Made by a program: the position numbers and the translations under genes. Positions 10,184 to 18,611 of a stretch of 64,000 bases of DNA are shown piece by piece (position 1 is the first letter of the stretch; every line of letters begins with the position of its first letter). This stretch comes from Mesorhizobium caraganae. GTDB taxonomy: Bacteria > Pseudomonadota > Alphaproteobacteria > Rhizobiales > Rhizobiaceae. The stretch lies in NCBI RefSeq assembly GCF_016836705.1, contig NZ_JAFCGY010000005.1, forward strand, positions 186,001-250,000, written 5' to 3'. Below the pieces are notes generated by a model. The model made no database searches, was not told the origin of the DNA, and saw nothing but the letters and a program-made list of their open reading frames with translations.

Positions 10184-10240
10184 CCTGCTGCAAATTGACC
10201 TGCTGCAAATTGGCCCGCTGCAAACTGTCCTGCCTCAAAG
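10184..10240. repeat. 15-bp tandem repeat, 3.8 copies, in the ubiE-ubiB gap
   Basis: Copies CCTGCTGCAAATTGA, CCTGCTGCAAATTGG, CCCGCTGCAAACTGT and a partial CCTGCCTCAAAG lie head to tail on the plus strand. Read leftward, each full copy contains GCAGC(A/G)GG, and the last one supplies the ribosome-binding site of ubiB. The last copy overlaps the ubiE stop (10235-10237). Confidence 0.85.
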
Positions 10241-11011
10241 CTTCCAGCCCGAATGCAGCGCGGCAATTCCGCCGGAATAGTTGCGGAACGATACCCGCTC
10301 GAAGCCGGCCCGGGTGATCATCGAAGCAAAGTTCTGCTGGTTGGGAAATTTGCGGATCGATTCGACCAGATAGGAATAGGGCTCGCCGTCGCCGGTCACC
10401 ATCTTGCCGATCTGCGGAATGGCGTTGAACGACCAGGCTTCGTAGACCTTGTCGAGCAGCGGCATCTCGACCTCGGAAAATTCCAGGCACAGGAACCGCC
10501 CGCCGGGCTTCAGCACGCGGAATGCCTCGCTGAGCGCGACATCGATGCGCGGCACGTTGCGGATGCCGAAAGCGATGGTGTAGGCGTCGAAGGTAGCGTC
10601 TGCAAAAGGCAGTTCTTCGGCATTGGCCTCGACGAAATCGGTGCTTCCGGAGAGCCCCTTCTTCTCGGCCCGGTCGCGGCCGACGCTGAGCATCGAGCCA
10701 TTGATGTCGAGCACCGTGGCATGCGCATTGCCTTGGCTGGCGTCGACGATGCGTAAGGCGATGTCGCCGGTGCCGCCGGCCACGTCGAGCACTTTCCAGC
10801 CCGGACGTTTCGGCGGATTGAGCCATGTCACCATGGCGTCCTTCCACAGCCGGTGCAGTCCGGCCGACATCAGGTCGTTCATCAGGTCGTAGCGGTTCGC
10901 CACCTTGTGGAAAACCTCGTTGACCAGAGGCTGCTTGTCGCCTGGTCCTACGCTCTTGAAACCATAGGAGGTTTCCATGCCGCCCGCGGCCGTGGTTCTC
11001 TCAACTGACAT
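10235..11011 (-). CDS. ubiE: Bifunctional demethylmenaquinone/2-methoxy-6-polyprenyl-benzoquinol methylase
   Basis: UbiE is the SAM-dependent C-methyltransferase of ubiquinone synthesis. The 258-residue protein shows both family signatures: [17 protein letters not shown] near residue 40 and [15 protein letters not shown] near residue 160, with the SAM-binding glycine motif [12 protein letters not shown] between them and [12 protein letters not shown] after it. It is followed by ubiB about 60 bases downstream, and the pair is almost certainly co-transcribed with coaBC. In many rhizobia fpg (mutM) lies divergent to ubiE; here adenosine deaminase occupies that position. Confidence 0.95.
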   Translation of the reverse strand: MSVERTTAAGGMETSYGFKSVGPGDKQPLVNEVFHKVANRYDLMNDLMSAGLHRLWKDAMVTWLNPPKRPGWKVLDVAGGTGDIALRIVDASQGNAHATVLDINGSMLSVGRDRAEKKGLSGSTDFVEANAEELPFADATFDAYTIAFGIRNVPRIDVALSEAFRVLKPGGRFLCLEFSEVEMPLLDKVYEAWSFNAIPQIGKMVTGDGEPYSYLVESIRKFPNQQNFASMITRAGFERVSFRNYSGGIAALHSGWKL

Positions 11012-11145
11012 TATTTTGATCCGTCATAAAACCGGCGGGACCATAGCCGATCGATGGTGCGGGCGCTATTGTTTAAGGCGCGGTGTTCAGCCGCGCTTCC
11101 AGGTGGCGGGTTTTCAAGACCTGGACTGACCGACGGGATATTTGA

Positions 11146-12120
11146 ATGCCTTTGAAAGCAGAACTGCACTGCCATATTGAAGGGGCGGCGCCGCCCGAGC
11201 TCGTCATTCGCCAGGCGCAGAAATACGGCAAGGACACCTCGCCCTATATCCAGAACGGTTCCTTCGTCTGGCACGATTTCAGCTCCTTCCTCGCGGCTTA
11301 CGATTTTTCCTCCGATTTGTTCCGCACCGAGGAGGATTATGCGCGCCTCGCCGACCATTATCTGACCAGCCTTGCCCGCGACGGCGCCATCTATTCTGAA
11401 GTCTTCACCTCGCCCGACCATGCCGTCAGGGCCGGCCTGTCACCCAAGACCTACACCGACGCGCTCGGCGAAGGCATGCTGCGCGCCAAAGCCAAGACCG
11501 GCATTGAGGGCCGCATGATCGTCACCGGCGTGCGTCATGTCGGCGTCGAATCGATCGAGCAGGCGGCGCGCTTCGCCGCGCGCTGCGGCAACCCGTTGGT
11601 CACCGGCTTCGGCGTCGCCGGCGACGAGCGGATAGGCGAGATGGAGGATTATGTCAGGGCTTTCGAGATCGCCCGCGAAGCCGGCCTCGGCATCACCATC
11701 CACGCCGGCGAACTGACCGGATGGGAGACGGTGCAGGCAGCCCTCGACCACATCCGCCCCTCGCGCATTGGCCATGGCGTGCGCGCCATCGAGAACCCCG
11801 ACCTGGTACGGCGCATCGCCGACGAGGGCATCGTGCTCGAATGCTGCCCCGGCTCCAACATCGCGCTCAAGGTCTACGAGACTTTCGCCGACCATCCCTT
11901 CACCGCCCTGCAGGCAGCCGGCTGCAAGGTGACGCTGAACTCCGACGACCCGCCCTATTTCTGGACCTCGCTGAAACGCGAATACGACATCGCCGCCGAA
12001 CATTTCGCCATGACCGAAAAAGCACTGGCCGCCGTAACCCGCACGGCGATCGAAGCCGCTTTCGTCGACAGGAAGACCAAGACGGCGCTTCTTGCGCGGC
12101 TGAACGCCGTCGCGCGCTGA
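11146..12120 (+). CDS. add: Adenosine deaminase
   Basis: The enzyme hydrolyses adenosine or deoxyadenosine to inosine or deoxyinosine using zinc. The 324-residue sequence starts with the metal-binding AELHCHIEGA and has the catalytic HAGE segment (ITIHAGELTG), the IGHGV segment, and the zinc-aspartate motif LNSDDPPYF. Length is normal for the short bacterial form. It is followed by upp after 100 bases, so the two may form a salvage unit. The nearby leftward operon carries the phosphorylases that would use the inosine formed. Confidence 0.93.
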   Translation: MPLKAELHCHIEGAAPPELVIRQAQKYGKDTSPYIQNGSFVWHDFSSFLAAYDFSSDLFRTEEDYARLADHYLTSLARDGAIYSEVFTSPDHAVRAGLSPKTYTDALGEGMLRAKAKTGIEGRMIVTGVRHVGVESIEQAARFAARCGNPLVTGFGVAGDERIGEMEDYVRAFEIAREAGLGITIHAGELTGWETVQAALDHIRPSRIGHGVRAIENPDLVRRIADEGIVLECCPGSNIALKVYETFADHPFTALQAAGCKVTLNSDDPPYFWTSLKREYDIAAEHFAMTEKALAAVTRTAIEAAFVDRKTKTALLARLNAVAR

Positions 12121-12220
12121 TTTCCCGCGACAAAGCTGTGGCCGGCGCCGCCAGGCGGTTCCTTGGCCGGCGCATTGTCGCTAGGGTTGTTGCAAGCAGC
12201 GAAAATTTCAGGAGTAACCC

Positions 12221-12850
12221 ATGCAGGGCGTCACCGTCGTCGACCACCCGCTTGTCCAGCACAAGCTGACCATCATGCGCAAGAAGGAGACGTCGACAGC
12301 CGGCTTCCGGCGGCTGCTGCGCGAGATCTCGCTGCTGCTCGGCTACGAGGTCACCCGCAACCTCGAACTGACGACGACCACCATCGAGACGCCGATCGAG
12401 ACCATGGAGGCGCCGACGCTGGAGGGCAAGAAGCTGGTCTTCGCCTCGGTGCTGCGCGCCGGCAACGGCTTGCTCGAAGGCCTGCTCGACCTGGTGCCGG
12501 CGGCGCGTGTCGCCCATATCGGCCTCTACCGCGACCACGAGACGCTGGAGGCGGTGGAGTATTTCTTCAAGGCCCCGAGCGATCTCGCCGACCGGCTGGT
12601 GATCGTCGTCGACCCGATGCTGGCGACCGCCAATTCGGCGATCGCTGCCATCGACAAGCTGAAAGGCCGCGGCGCCACCAACATCCGCTTCCTTTGCCTT
12701 TTGGCTGCACCCGAAGGCATCGAGCGCTTCACCAAGGCGCATCCGGATGTTCCGGTGTTCACCGCCTCAATCGACCGCCAGCTCAACGAGAAGGGCTACA
12801 TTATGCCCGGCCTCGGCGATGCCGGCGACCGCATGTACGGGACCAAATGA
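12221..12850 (+). CDS. upp: Uracil phosphoribosyltransferase
   Basis: Converts uracil and PRPP to UMP. The 209-residue protein has normal length and the family features: [15 protein letters not shown] at the N-terminus, the PRPP-binding loop [16 protein letters not shown], and the uracil-binding C-terminus [22 protein letters not shown] lies seven bases before the ATG. The gap to add (12121-12220) contains a strong GGCCGGCGC inverted repeat, which could be a terminator or attenuator. With deoA and cdd nearby, the product would close the pyrimidine salvage route. Confidence 0.95.
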   Translation: MQGVTVVDHPLVQHKLTIMRKKETSTAGFRRLLREISLLLGYEVTRNLELTTTTIETPIETMEAPTLEGKKLVFASVLRAGNGLLEGLLDLVPAARVAHIGLYRDHETLEAVEYFFKAPSDLADRLVIVVDPMLATANSAIAAIDKLKGRGATNIRFLCLLAAPEGIERFTKAHPDVPVFTASIDRQLNEKGYIMPGLGDAGDRMYGTK

Positions 12851-12979
12851 CGGCGGCTGGCAAAGCCAGCTGACATTCCACCGTTTACCGCCCGTTTACG
12901 CAAAGCGGCGGTTTCGGGTCGGCGTTAAAGCGGCAAACACCATGTGCGGACAAGAATGGGCCTTCACGAAGGTCCATTC

Positions 12980-13543
12980 ATGCTGCGCAAGCTTCTCATT
13001 TTGGGCGTTTTCGCCGAAACATCGGCGTCGATCCCGATCGTCTACCAGTCGAACCCGCAAATGCTCGATGGCCTGCTGAAGTCGACCGTCGCCAGCAAGC
13101 CGGCGGCGCAACCGCAGCCCGAGTTGAACCTCGCCTCGGTTCCCGACAAACCGGCGACACCGTTGCCCACCGGCCGCAAGGTGCTGGTGGCGGCTGACGA
13201 GCGCGGCCATTTCACCTCCGCCTTCAAGCTCAACGGCCGCCAGGTCGACGGCATGATCGACACCGGCGCCACACTGGTCGCCATCAACACCTCGACGGCG
13301 CGCCGCATCGGCATCTCGCTCAACCCGTCGGATTTCAGCCATCAAGTCAACACAGCCAACGGCGCGATCAGGGCAGCCGTGGTCAACATCGACCGCCTGC
13401 AGATCGGCAAGATCAGCGTCGACAACATCCAGGCGGTGGTGCTCGACGACAGGGCGCTGCACACCAACCTGATCGGCATGAGCTTTTTGCAGCGGCTGGC
13501 AAAATACCAGGTCGAAAACGGCACCTTGCTGCTCGTGCAGTAG
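12980..13543 (+). CDS. Retropepsin-like clan AA aspartic protease (TIGR02281 type)
   Basis: A 187-residue protein with an N-terminal hydrophobic segment, a Pro/Ala-rich linker, and a single aspartic-protease half-domain. The catalytic motif is DGMIDTGATLVAINTSTA, with the downstream flap-like ANGAIRAAVV and the closing LIGMSFLQRL segment. The membrane anchor places the protease in the periplasm. Function in rhizobia is unknown. ATG 12980 has GAAGG seven bases upstream, itself part of the small CCTTCACGAAGG inverted repeat; an upstream ATG at 12944 lacks such a site. Confidence 0.82.
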   Translation: MLRKLLILGVFAETSASIPIVYQSNPQMLDGLLKSTVASKPAAQPQPELNLASVPDKPATPLPTGRKVLVAADERGHFTSAFKLNGRQVDGMIDTGATLVAINTSTARRIGISLNPSDFSHQVNTANGAIRAAVVNIDRLQIGKISVDNIQAVVLDDRALHTNLIGMSFLQRLAKYQVENGTLLLVQ

Positions 13544-13608
13544 GCTGCCACGGGTTCGGGTAACAAATGCACGTCGCGTCGAACCGAGTTCAGTTCAATC
13601 AGACGCAG

Positions 13609-13788
13609 CGCCGCCCCTCATTGTCCTGCCGGACATTTCTCCCCGTATAGTGACGGGGAGAAAAAAGCCGTCACCTAAAGATTTCGCCAATCGCCAGCAG
13701 TGCAAGAGAGCCGCCAGGGTCGCGGACAGTTCCCTTCTCCCCGTCACTATACGGGAAGAAGGTGCCGGCAGGCGGATGAGGGGCGGCG
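13609..13788. repeat. Rhizobial intergenic inverted-repeat element
   Basis: The ends CGCCGCCCCTCAT (13609-13621) and ATGAGGGGCGGCG (13776-13788) are perfect inverted repeats. Inside are two copies of a GTATAGTGACGGGGAG-type arm in opposite orientation. A related element lies at 50982-51114. Similar mosaic elements (RIME-like) are dispersed in rhizobial genomes. Confidence 0.75.
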
Positions 13789-13840
13789 CGAACCGACGAT
13801 GTTGAATGAACCCCTAACGATCGTTTCAATCCGACTCGCT

Positions 13841-15160
13841 TTAACCGCGCGCCAGCACCCGGCGAATGACGGTCTTGTCGGCGGCCGGCTTGGAAGCCCC
13901 GATCGTGTAGGCCGAAAGCACAGCGGCCGCGGCGGCCGCGGCTTCGGCATCCGTGCGGGCATGGACCAGCGCCAGCGCATCGCCGGATCGCACCTCGGCG
14001 CCGATCGGCAGCAGCCTGGTGATGCCGACCGCATGATCGATCCGGTCGTCCGGCCGCGTCCGCCCGCCGCCGAGCCCGACCACGGCAAGGCCGATGTCGC
14101 GGGTGGCAATCCCCGTGACAAAGCCGTTTTCGGTTACCTTGACCGCAAACTCCACTGCGGCCTTCGGCAGATATTTTTCCGGCTTCTCGACGAAATCGGC
14201 GGGGCCGCCAAGGGCGGCCACCATGCGCGCGAAAATGGCCGCCGCGCGGCCGCCGGCCAGCGTTTCGGCGGCGCGCCTGAGACCATCTTGCTGGGATGAC
14301 ACCAGTCCCGTCGACTGCAGCATCTCTGCGGCCAGCGCCAGCGTCACATCCTCCAGCCGCTTGTCGCGGAACCGCCCGGTAAGGAAGTCGACGGCGTTGC
14401 GCACCTCGACCGCATTGCCGGCCGCCGACGCGAGCGGCTCGTTCATGCCGGTGACCAGCGCCGAGGCCTTCAGGCCGGCGCCGTTGGCGACCTCGACCAG
14501 GCTGTTGGCCAGTGCGGTCGCATCGCGCGACTTCTCCATGAAGGCGCCGTTACCGACCTTGACGTCGAGCACCAGCGATTGCAGGCCGGCCGCCAGCTTC
14601 TTCGACAGGATCGAGGCGGTGATCAGCGGCACCGATTCCACCGTCCCCGTCACATCGCGGATCGCGTAGAGCCGGCGGTCGGCGGGCACGAGATCAGCGG
14701 TCTGGCCGATGATGGCGCAGCCGGTCTCGAGCACCGTCTTGCGGAAGCGCCCCACATCCGGCTGGCTGATATAGCCGGGGATGGCGTCCATCTTGTCCAG
14801 CGTACCGCCGGTGTGGCCGAGGCCGCGGCCTGAGATCATCGGCACATAGGCGCCGCAGGCGGCGACGATCGGCGCCAGCATCAGCGAGACATTGTCACCG
14901 ACGCCGCCGGTCGAATGCTTGTCGGTGACCGGACCCGGCAGGTCCGACCAGTCGAGCACGTCGCCGGAATCGCGCATCGACAATGTCAACGCCACCGCTT
15001 CGTCGCGACTCATGCCGTTGAAGAACACCGCCATGGCAAAGGCGCCGACCTGGCCGTCCGACACACTGCCCGAGGTCACGCCGGCAACGAAGGCCGCTAT
15101 CTCCTGCGCCGATAGTTTCTGGCCGTCGCGCTTGCGGCGGATGATTTCCTGCGGAAGCAT
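13841..15160 (-). CDS. deoA: Thymidine phosphorylase
   Basis: Cleaves thymidine or deoxyuridine with phosphate to the base and 2-deoxyribose 1-phosphate. The 439-residue protein (normal family length) starts MLPQEIIRRKRDG and carries the signature around STGGVGDNVSLMLAP and the substrate-binding MISGRGLGHTGGTLDKMDAIPG split across residues 110-130. ATG 15160 overlaps the stop of the purine nucleoside phosphorylase gene (ATGA), which fixes the start and shows translational coupling. The frame extends further upstream within pnp but has no coding merit there. Last gene of the leftward nucleoside operon. Confidence 0.95.
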   Translation of the reverse strand: MLPQEIIRRKRDGQKLSAQEIAAFVAGVTSGSVSDGQVGAFAMAVFFNGMSRDEAVALTLSMRDSGDVLDWSDLPGPVTDKHSTGGVGDNVSLMLAPIVAACGAYVPMISGRGLGHTGGTLDKMDAIPGYISQPDVGRFRKTVLETGCAIIGQTADLVPADRRLYAIRDVTGTVESVPLITASILSKKLAAGLQSLVLDVKVGNGAFMEKSRDATALANSLVEVANGAGLKASALVTGMNEPLASAAGNAVEVRNAVDFLTGRFRDKRLEDVTLALAAEMLQSTGLVSSQQDGLRRAAETLAGGRAAAIFARMVAALGGPADFVEKPEKYLPKAAVEFAVKVTENGFVTGIATRDIGLAVVGLGGGRTRPDDRIDHAVGITRLLPIGAEVRSGDALALVHARTDAEAAAAAAAVLSAYTIGASKPAADKTVIRRVLARG

Positions 15161-15981
15161 CAGGCGCCGTCGCCCTTCGGCTCCGGCAGACCGTCCTGGA
15201 ACACATGCGCGAGGATCGTCGCCAGCCGCGCGCCGCCGATCGGCGCCATGTCCTTGGTTTCCTGGTGCGACAGCTCCGCCCCGGTCATCCCGGCGGCGAG
15301 GTTGGTGATCACCGAACAGGCGGCAACGCGCAGGCCGAGGAAGCGGGCGAGGATGACCTCCGGCACGGTCGACATGCCCACCGCATTGGCGCCCATGATA
15401 CGGGCCATGCGGATTTCGGCCGGCGTCTCGAAGCAGGGGCCGGAAAACCACATATAGACGCCTTGATGCAGCCGGGTCCCGGTGGCCTTGGCGGCGCGTT
15501 CGATCGCCGCACGCAGGCCGACGTCATAGGCCTCGGTCAGGCCGACGAAGCGGCGGTCGCTCGGCTCGCCGATCAGCGGGTTGGAACCGGAGAAATTGAT
15601 ATGGTCGGTGATCAGCATCACCGATCCTGGCGGCATATCGGGATCGACCGAACCGGCGGCGTTGGTCAGGATCAGCTTGGTGATGCCGATGCCGGCGAGC
15701 ACCTCCAGCGCCGGCCGCATCGCCGCGGCAACGCCGTGCTCGTAATAGTGGGCGCGGCCCGACAGCATCAGCACCGGCGTGCCGGCAAACAGCCCCGCCA
15801 CCACCTCGCCGGCATGGCCGGTAACGCCGCTGCGGGGGAAACCCGGCAGGTCGGCATAGGAAACGCGCACGGCATTCTCGACCTGGTCGACAAGCCCGCC
15901 AAGGCCCGACCCCAGCACCATGGCGGTGGTAGGCGCCAGCCCGTCCAGCCTTTCGACGAGGTGGTCCAGAGCTTCCTTCAT
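15160..15981 (-). CDS. Purine nucleoside phosphorylase (trimeric, class I)
   Basis: Cleaves inosine, guanosine and their deoxy forms with phosphate. The 273-residue sequence has the phosphate-binding VLGSGLGGL, the HYYEHG segment, the base-binding LTNAAGSVDPDMPPGS, and the substrate residues in WFSGPCFETPAEIRM and MSTVPEVILAR. These are typical of the PunA/DeoD-unrelated class I enzymes. The stop overlaps the deoA start and cdd lies 10 bases upstream, so cdd-pnp-deoA are one unit. It would process the inosine made by the adenosine deaminase at 11.1 kb. Confidence 0.93.
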   Translation of the reverse strand: MKEALDHLVERLDGLAPTTAMVLGSGLGGLVDQVENAVRVSYADLPGFPRSGVTGHAGEVVAGLFAGTPVLMLSGRAHYYEHGVAAAMRPALEVLAGIGITKLILTNAAGSVDPDMPPGSVMLITDHINFSGSNPLIGEPSDRRFVGLTEAYDVGLRAAIERAAKATGTRLHQGVYMWFSGPCFETPAEIRMARIMGANAVGMSTVPEVILARFLGLRVAACSVITNLAAGMTGAELSHQETKDMAPIGGARLATILAHVFQDGLPEPKGDGA

Positions 15982-15991
15982 GTCAGCACTC

Positions 15992-16384
15992 TCATTTCAA
16001 AATGTCACCGCGAAATCCGTAGGGCAGCATCTCCCCCATGGTCACGGTCTCGACCACGCCGCCATTGTCGCAGAGGTAGAGTTTCGTGTCCGGCCGGCAG
16101 AATTCCGCCAGCCTCTGCCGGCAGCCGCCGCAGGGCGAGCACTTCGCCATGCGCGAGGCAATGACGGCGATCTCCACGATCTTGCCGCCGCCGCCCATGA
16201 TGTAATGGCCGAGCGCGGTTGTCTCGGCGCACCAGCCTTCCGGATAGGATGCCACCTCGATGTTGGCGCCGGTGAAGACACGGCCGTCCTCGGTGCGCAA
16301 CGCCGCACCCACCGGAAATTTCGAATAGGGCGCGTAGGCCTTGGCCATGGCCTCTTGCGCGGCTTCGAACAGATCATGCGACAT
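15992..16384 (-). CDS. cdd: Cytidine deaminase
   Basis: Deaminates cytidine and deoxycytidine to uridine and deoxyuridine, which thymidine phosphorylase and uracil phosphoribosyltransferase can then use. At 130 residues it is the short tetrameric form. The zinc ligands and catalytic glutamate are in WCAETTALG and SPCGGCRQRL, and substrate contacts in GANIEVASYPEG. It lies between the ABC permease genes and pnp; the 114-base gap upstream could hold an internal promoter but none is evident. Confidence 0.95.
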   Translation of the reverse strand: MSHDLFEAAQEAMAKAYAPYSKFPVGAALRTEDGRVFTGANIEVASYPEGWCAETTALGHYIMGGGGKIVEIAVIASRMAKCSPCGGCRQRLAEFCRPDTKLYLCDNGGVVETVTMGEMLPYGFRGDILK

Positions 16385-16498
16385 TCAGGTGTTCTCTCCG
16401 ACGATCATGGTCAAAACCCGGCGCTTTGCGTTTTCCTCGCGCCTTTCAAGCACCGAGCCGCGTGTTCGGCTCAGCCCTCCCAGACTAGCCTGCCCGGA

Positions 16499-17470
16499 TC
16501 AACGTTCCTTGACATAGGGCACGCCGCCGGCGCGTGGCGGGATCGCCTTGCCGATGAAGCCGGCCAGCAGGATCACGGTCAGCACATAGGGCAGCGCCTG
16601 CATGAACTGGACCGGCACCTTGCCGATGAGCGGCAGCGGCGAGCCCTGCAGGCGGATCGCCGCCGCGTCGAGGAAGCCGAACAGAAGGCAGGCGAACATG
16701 GCGTTGACCGGCCGCCATTTGGCAAAGATCAGCGCCGCCAGCGCGATATAGCCCTTGCCCGCGGTCATATCCTTCACGAAGCCGCCATTCTGCACCATCG
16801 ACAGATAGGCGCCGGCAATGCCGGTGAGGATACCGGTGCAGATCAGCGCCCGGTAGCGCAGCCAGGCGACCGAGATGCCGGCGGTGTCGACGGCGGCCGG
16901 GTTCTCGCCGACCGCGCGCAGCCTGAGGCCGAAGCGGGTACGAAACAGCACCCACCAGGTGAACGGCACCATGGCGAAAGCGAGATAGACCAGGATCGAG
17001 TGCCCGGACAGAAGCTCGGAATAGATCGGTCCGATGATCGGCACGTCGTGGATGGCGGCCGCGCCAGGCAGAGTGATGGCCTCGAAGCGCTCGCCCGGCT
17101 GCAGCGCCGGCGTTCGCCCGCCCTGCTGGAACCAGGCCTGGCCCAGAATGATGGTCGACCCGGCGGCGACGAAGTTGATTGCCACACCGGAGACGATCTG
17201 ATTGCCGCGGTGGGTGATCGAGGCGAAGCCGTGCACCAGGGCGAAGGCGACCGACATGACGATCGCCATGCCGAGACCGAGGAAGGCCGAATGGAAGACC
17301 GAAGCTGCGGCCGCACCGGCGAAGGCGCCGACCAGCATCTTGCCTTCCAGCCCGATGTCGAAAACGCCTGCGCGTTCCGAATAGAGGCCGGCGAGGCAGG
17401 CGAGCAGCAGCGGCACCGACAAGCGTATGGTCGAGTCGAGTATCTGCACGATGGCGATGAACACATCCAT
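16499..17470 (-). CDS. Nucleoside ABC transporter permease, second subunit
   Basis: A 323-residue membrane protein with about eight to ten hydrophobic segments and the BPD_transp_2 family phrases GLYSERAGVFDIGLEGKML and LRAVGENPAAVDTAGIS. This is the permease partner found with BmpA-type binding proteins (YufQ/NupC-like). ATG 17470 is separated from the stop of the first permease by one base (TGAGATG), so the two are translationally coupled. The next gene downstream is cytidine deaminase, which supports nucleosides as the substrate. Confidence 0.9.
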   Translation of the reverse strand: MDVFIAIVQILDSTIRLSVPLLLACLAGLYSERAGVFDIGLEGKMLVGAFAGAAAASVFHSAFLGLGMAIVMSVAFALVHGFASITHRGNQIVSGVAINFVAAGSTIILGQAWFQQGGRTPALQPGERFEAITLPGAAAIHDVPIIGPIYSELLSGHSILVYLAFAMVPFTWWVLFRTRFGLRLRAVGENPAAVDTAGISVAWLRYRALICTGILTGIAGAYLSMVQNGGFVKDMTAGKGYIALAALIFAKWRPVNAMFACLLFGFLDAAAIRLQGSPLPLIGKVPVQFMQALPYVLTVILLAGFIGKAIPPRAGGVPYVKER

Positions 17471-17471
17471 C

Positions 17472-18611
17472 TCAGGCGCCCTTCCCTTTGACCGCTTCAA
17501 TGCCGACTGACCTTGGACTGAACGAGGCGAACAGCGCCTGGACATAGGGCCGGAACATGTGCTCCAGCGCACCGGCAAACAGGATGACGAGACCCTGGAT
17601 GATGACGATCATGTCGCGGGAAATCGCCGGCATTTCGAAGGCGAGTTCGGCGCCACCCTGATAGAGCATGCCGAACAGGATCGCCGCCAGCACGATGCCG
17701 ACCGGATGCAGGCGGCCCATCAGCGCCACGGCGATGCCGACGAAACCGGCGCCGGAGACGAAATCGATCGCCACATTGTGCTGGTCGCCCATCACCGGGT
17801 TCAGCGTCATCATGCCGGCCAACGCGCCCGAGATCATCATCGCGATGAGGATGATGCGCGTCTCCGAAATGCCGGCATAGCGCGCCGCCTTCGGGCTGTG
17901 GCCATAGGTGCGCATCTCGTAACCGAGCTTGGTGCGCCAGATCAGCAGCCAGACCAGGAAGGCCATCACCAGCGCCAGCAGGAAGCAGATGTTGAAGGGC
18001 GCCGAGCGGATCTTGGCGCCGAACAGTTCGATGATCCAGTTGAGCTTGGGCAGTTCTGCGCCGGCGAGGAAGTTGCGTGTCTGCGGCGCCTGCGAGGCAG
18101 CCGGCTTCAACGGCCCGACCAGGAGATAGACCATGATCGAGGCAGCGATGAAATTGAACATGATGGTGGTGATGACGATGTGCGAACCGCGCTTGGCCTG
18201 CAGATAGGCCGGGATCAGCGCCCACAGCGCGCCGACCGCGGCCCCGGCGGCGATCGCCAACGGGAAGGTCAGCCACCACGGCAACACACTGTCGAAGGCG
18301 AGACAGACCACGCCGACGCCGAGGCCGGCAATATAGGCCTGGCCCTCGGTGCCGATGTTGAACAGGCCGCAATGCGCGGCCACCGCCACCGACAGGCCGG
18401 TGAAGATGAAGGTGGTGGCGTAAAACAGCGTGAAGGCTATGCCGGTTCCCTTGCCGAAGGCGCCTTCGACCAGGATGACAGCGGCGCGGAACGGGTTCTC
18501 GCCGACCAGCATGACGACGAAACCGGCAACGATGAAGGCCACCGACAGATTGATCAGCGGGATCAGCCCATAATCGGCCCAGGCGGGCAATTTGGCATAA
18601 GGCGTGCTCAT
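17472..18611 (-). CDS. Nucleoside ABC transporter permease, first subunit
   Basis: A 379-residue permease of the BPD_transp_2 family (YufP/NupB-like) with about ten membrane segments. Characteristic phrases are AAHCGLFNIGTEGQAYIAG and YGHSPKAARYAGISE. The start overlaps the stop of the ATPase gene by four bases (ATGA at 18608-18611), as expected for subunits made in fixed ratio. Its partner permease follows immediately. Confidence 0.9.
   Translation of the reverse strand: MSTPYAKLPAWADYGLIPLINLSVAFIVAGFVVMLVGENPFRAAVILVEGAFGKGTGIAFTLFYATTFIFTGLSVAVAAHCGLFNIGTEGQAYIAGLGVGVVCLAFDSVLPWWLTFPLAIAAGAAVGALWALIPAYLQAKRGSHIVITTIMFNFIAASIMVYLLVGPLKPAASQAPQTRNFLAGAELPKLNWIIELFGAKIRSAPFNICFLLALVMAFLVWLLIWRTKLGYEMRTYGHSPKAARYAGISETRIILIAMMISGALAGMMTLNPVMGDQHNVAIDFVSGAGFVGIAVALMGRLHPVGIVLAAILFGMLYQGGAELAFEMPAISRDMIVIIQGLVILFAGALEHMFRPYVQALFASFSPRSVGIEAVKGKGA

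Noticed and set aside
10177..10266. Longer UbiB with an N-terminal AGQFA repeat
   Set aside because: The residues come from the 15-bp DNA repeat and from overlap with ubiE; the ATG at 10176 has a good ribosome-binding site and a family-like start.
11060..11145. Structured leader before adenosine deaminase as a riboswitch
   Set aside because: Short GC inverted repeats are present but match no riboswitch core that I know, and there is no terminator/antiterminator pair.
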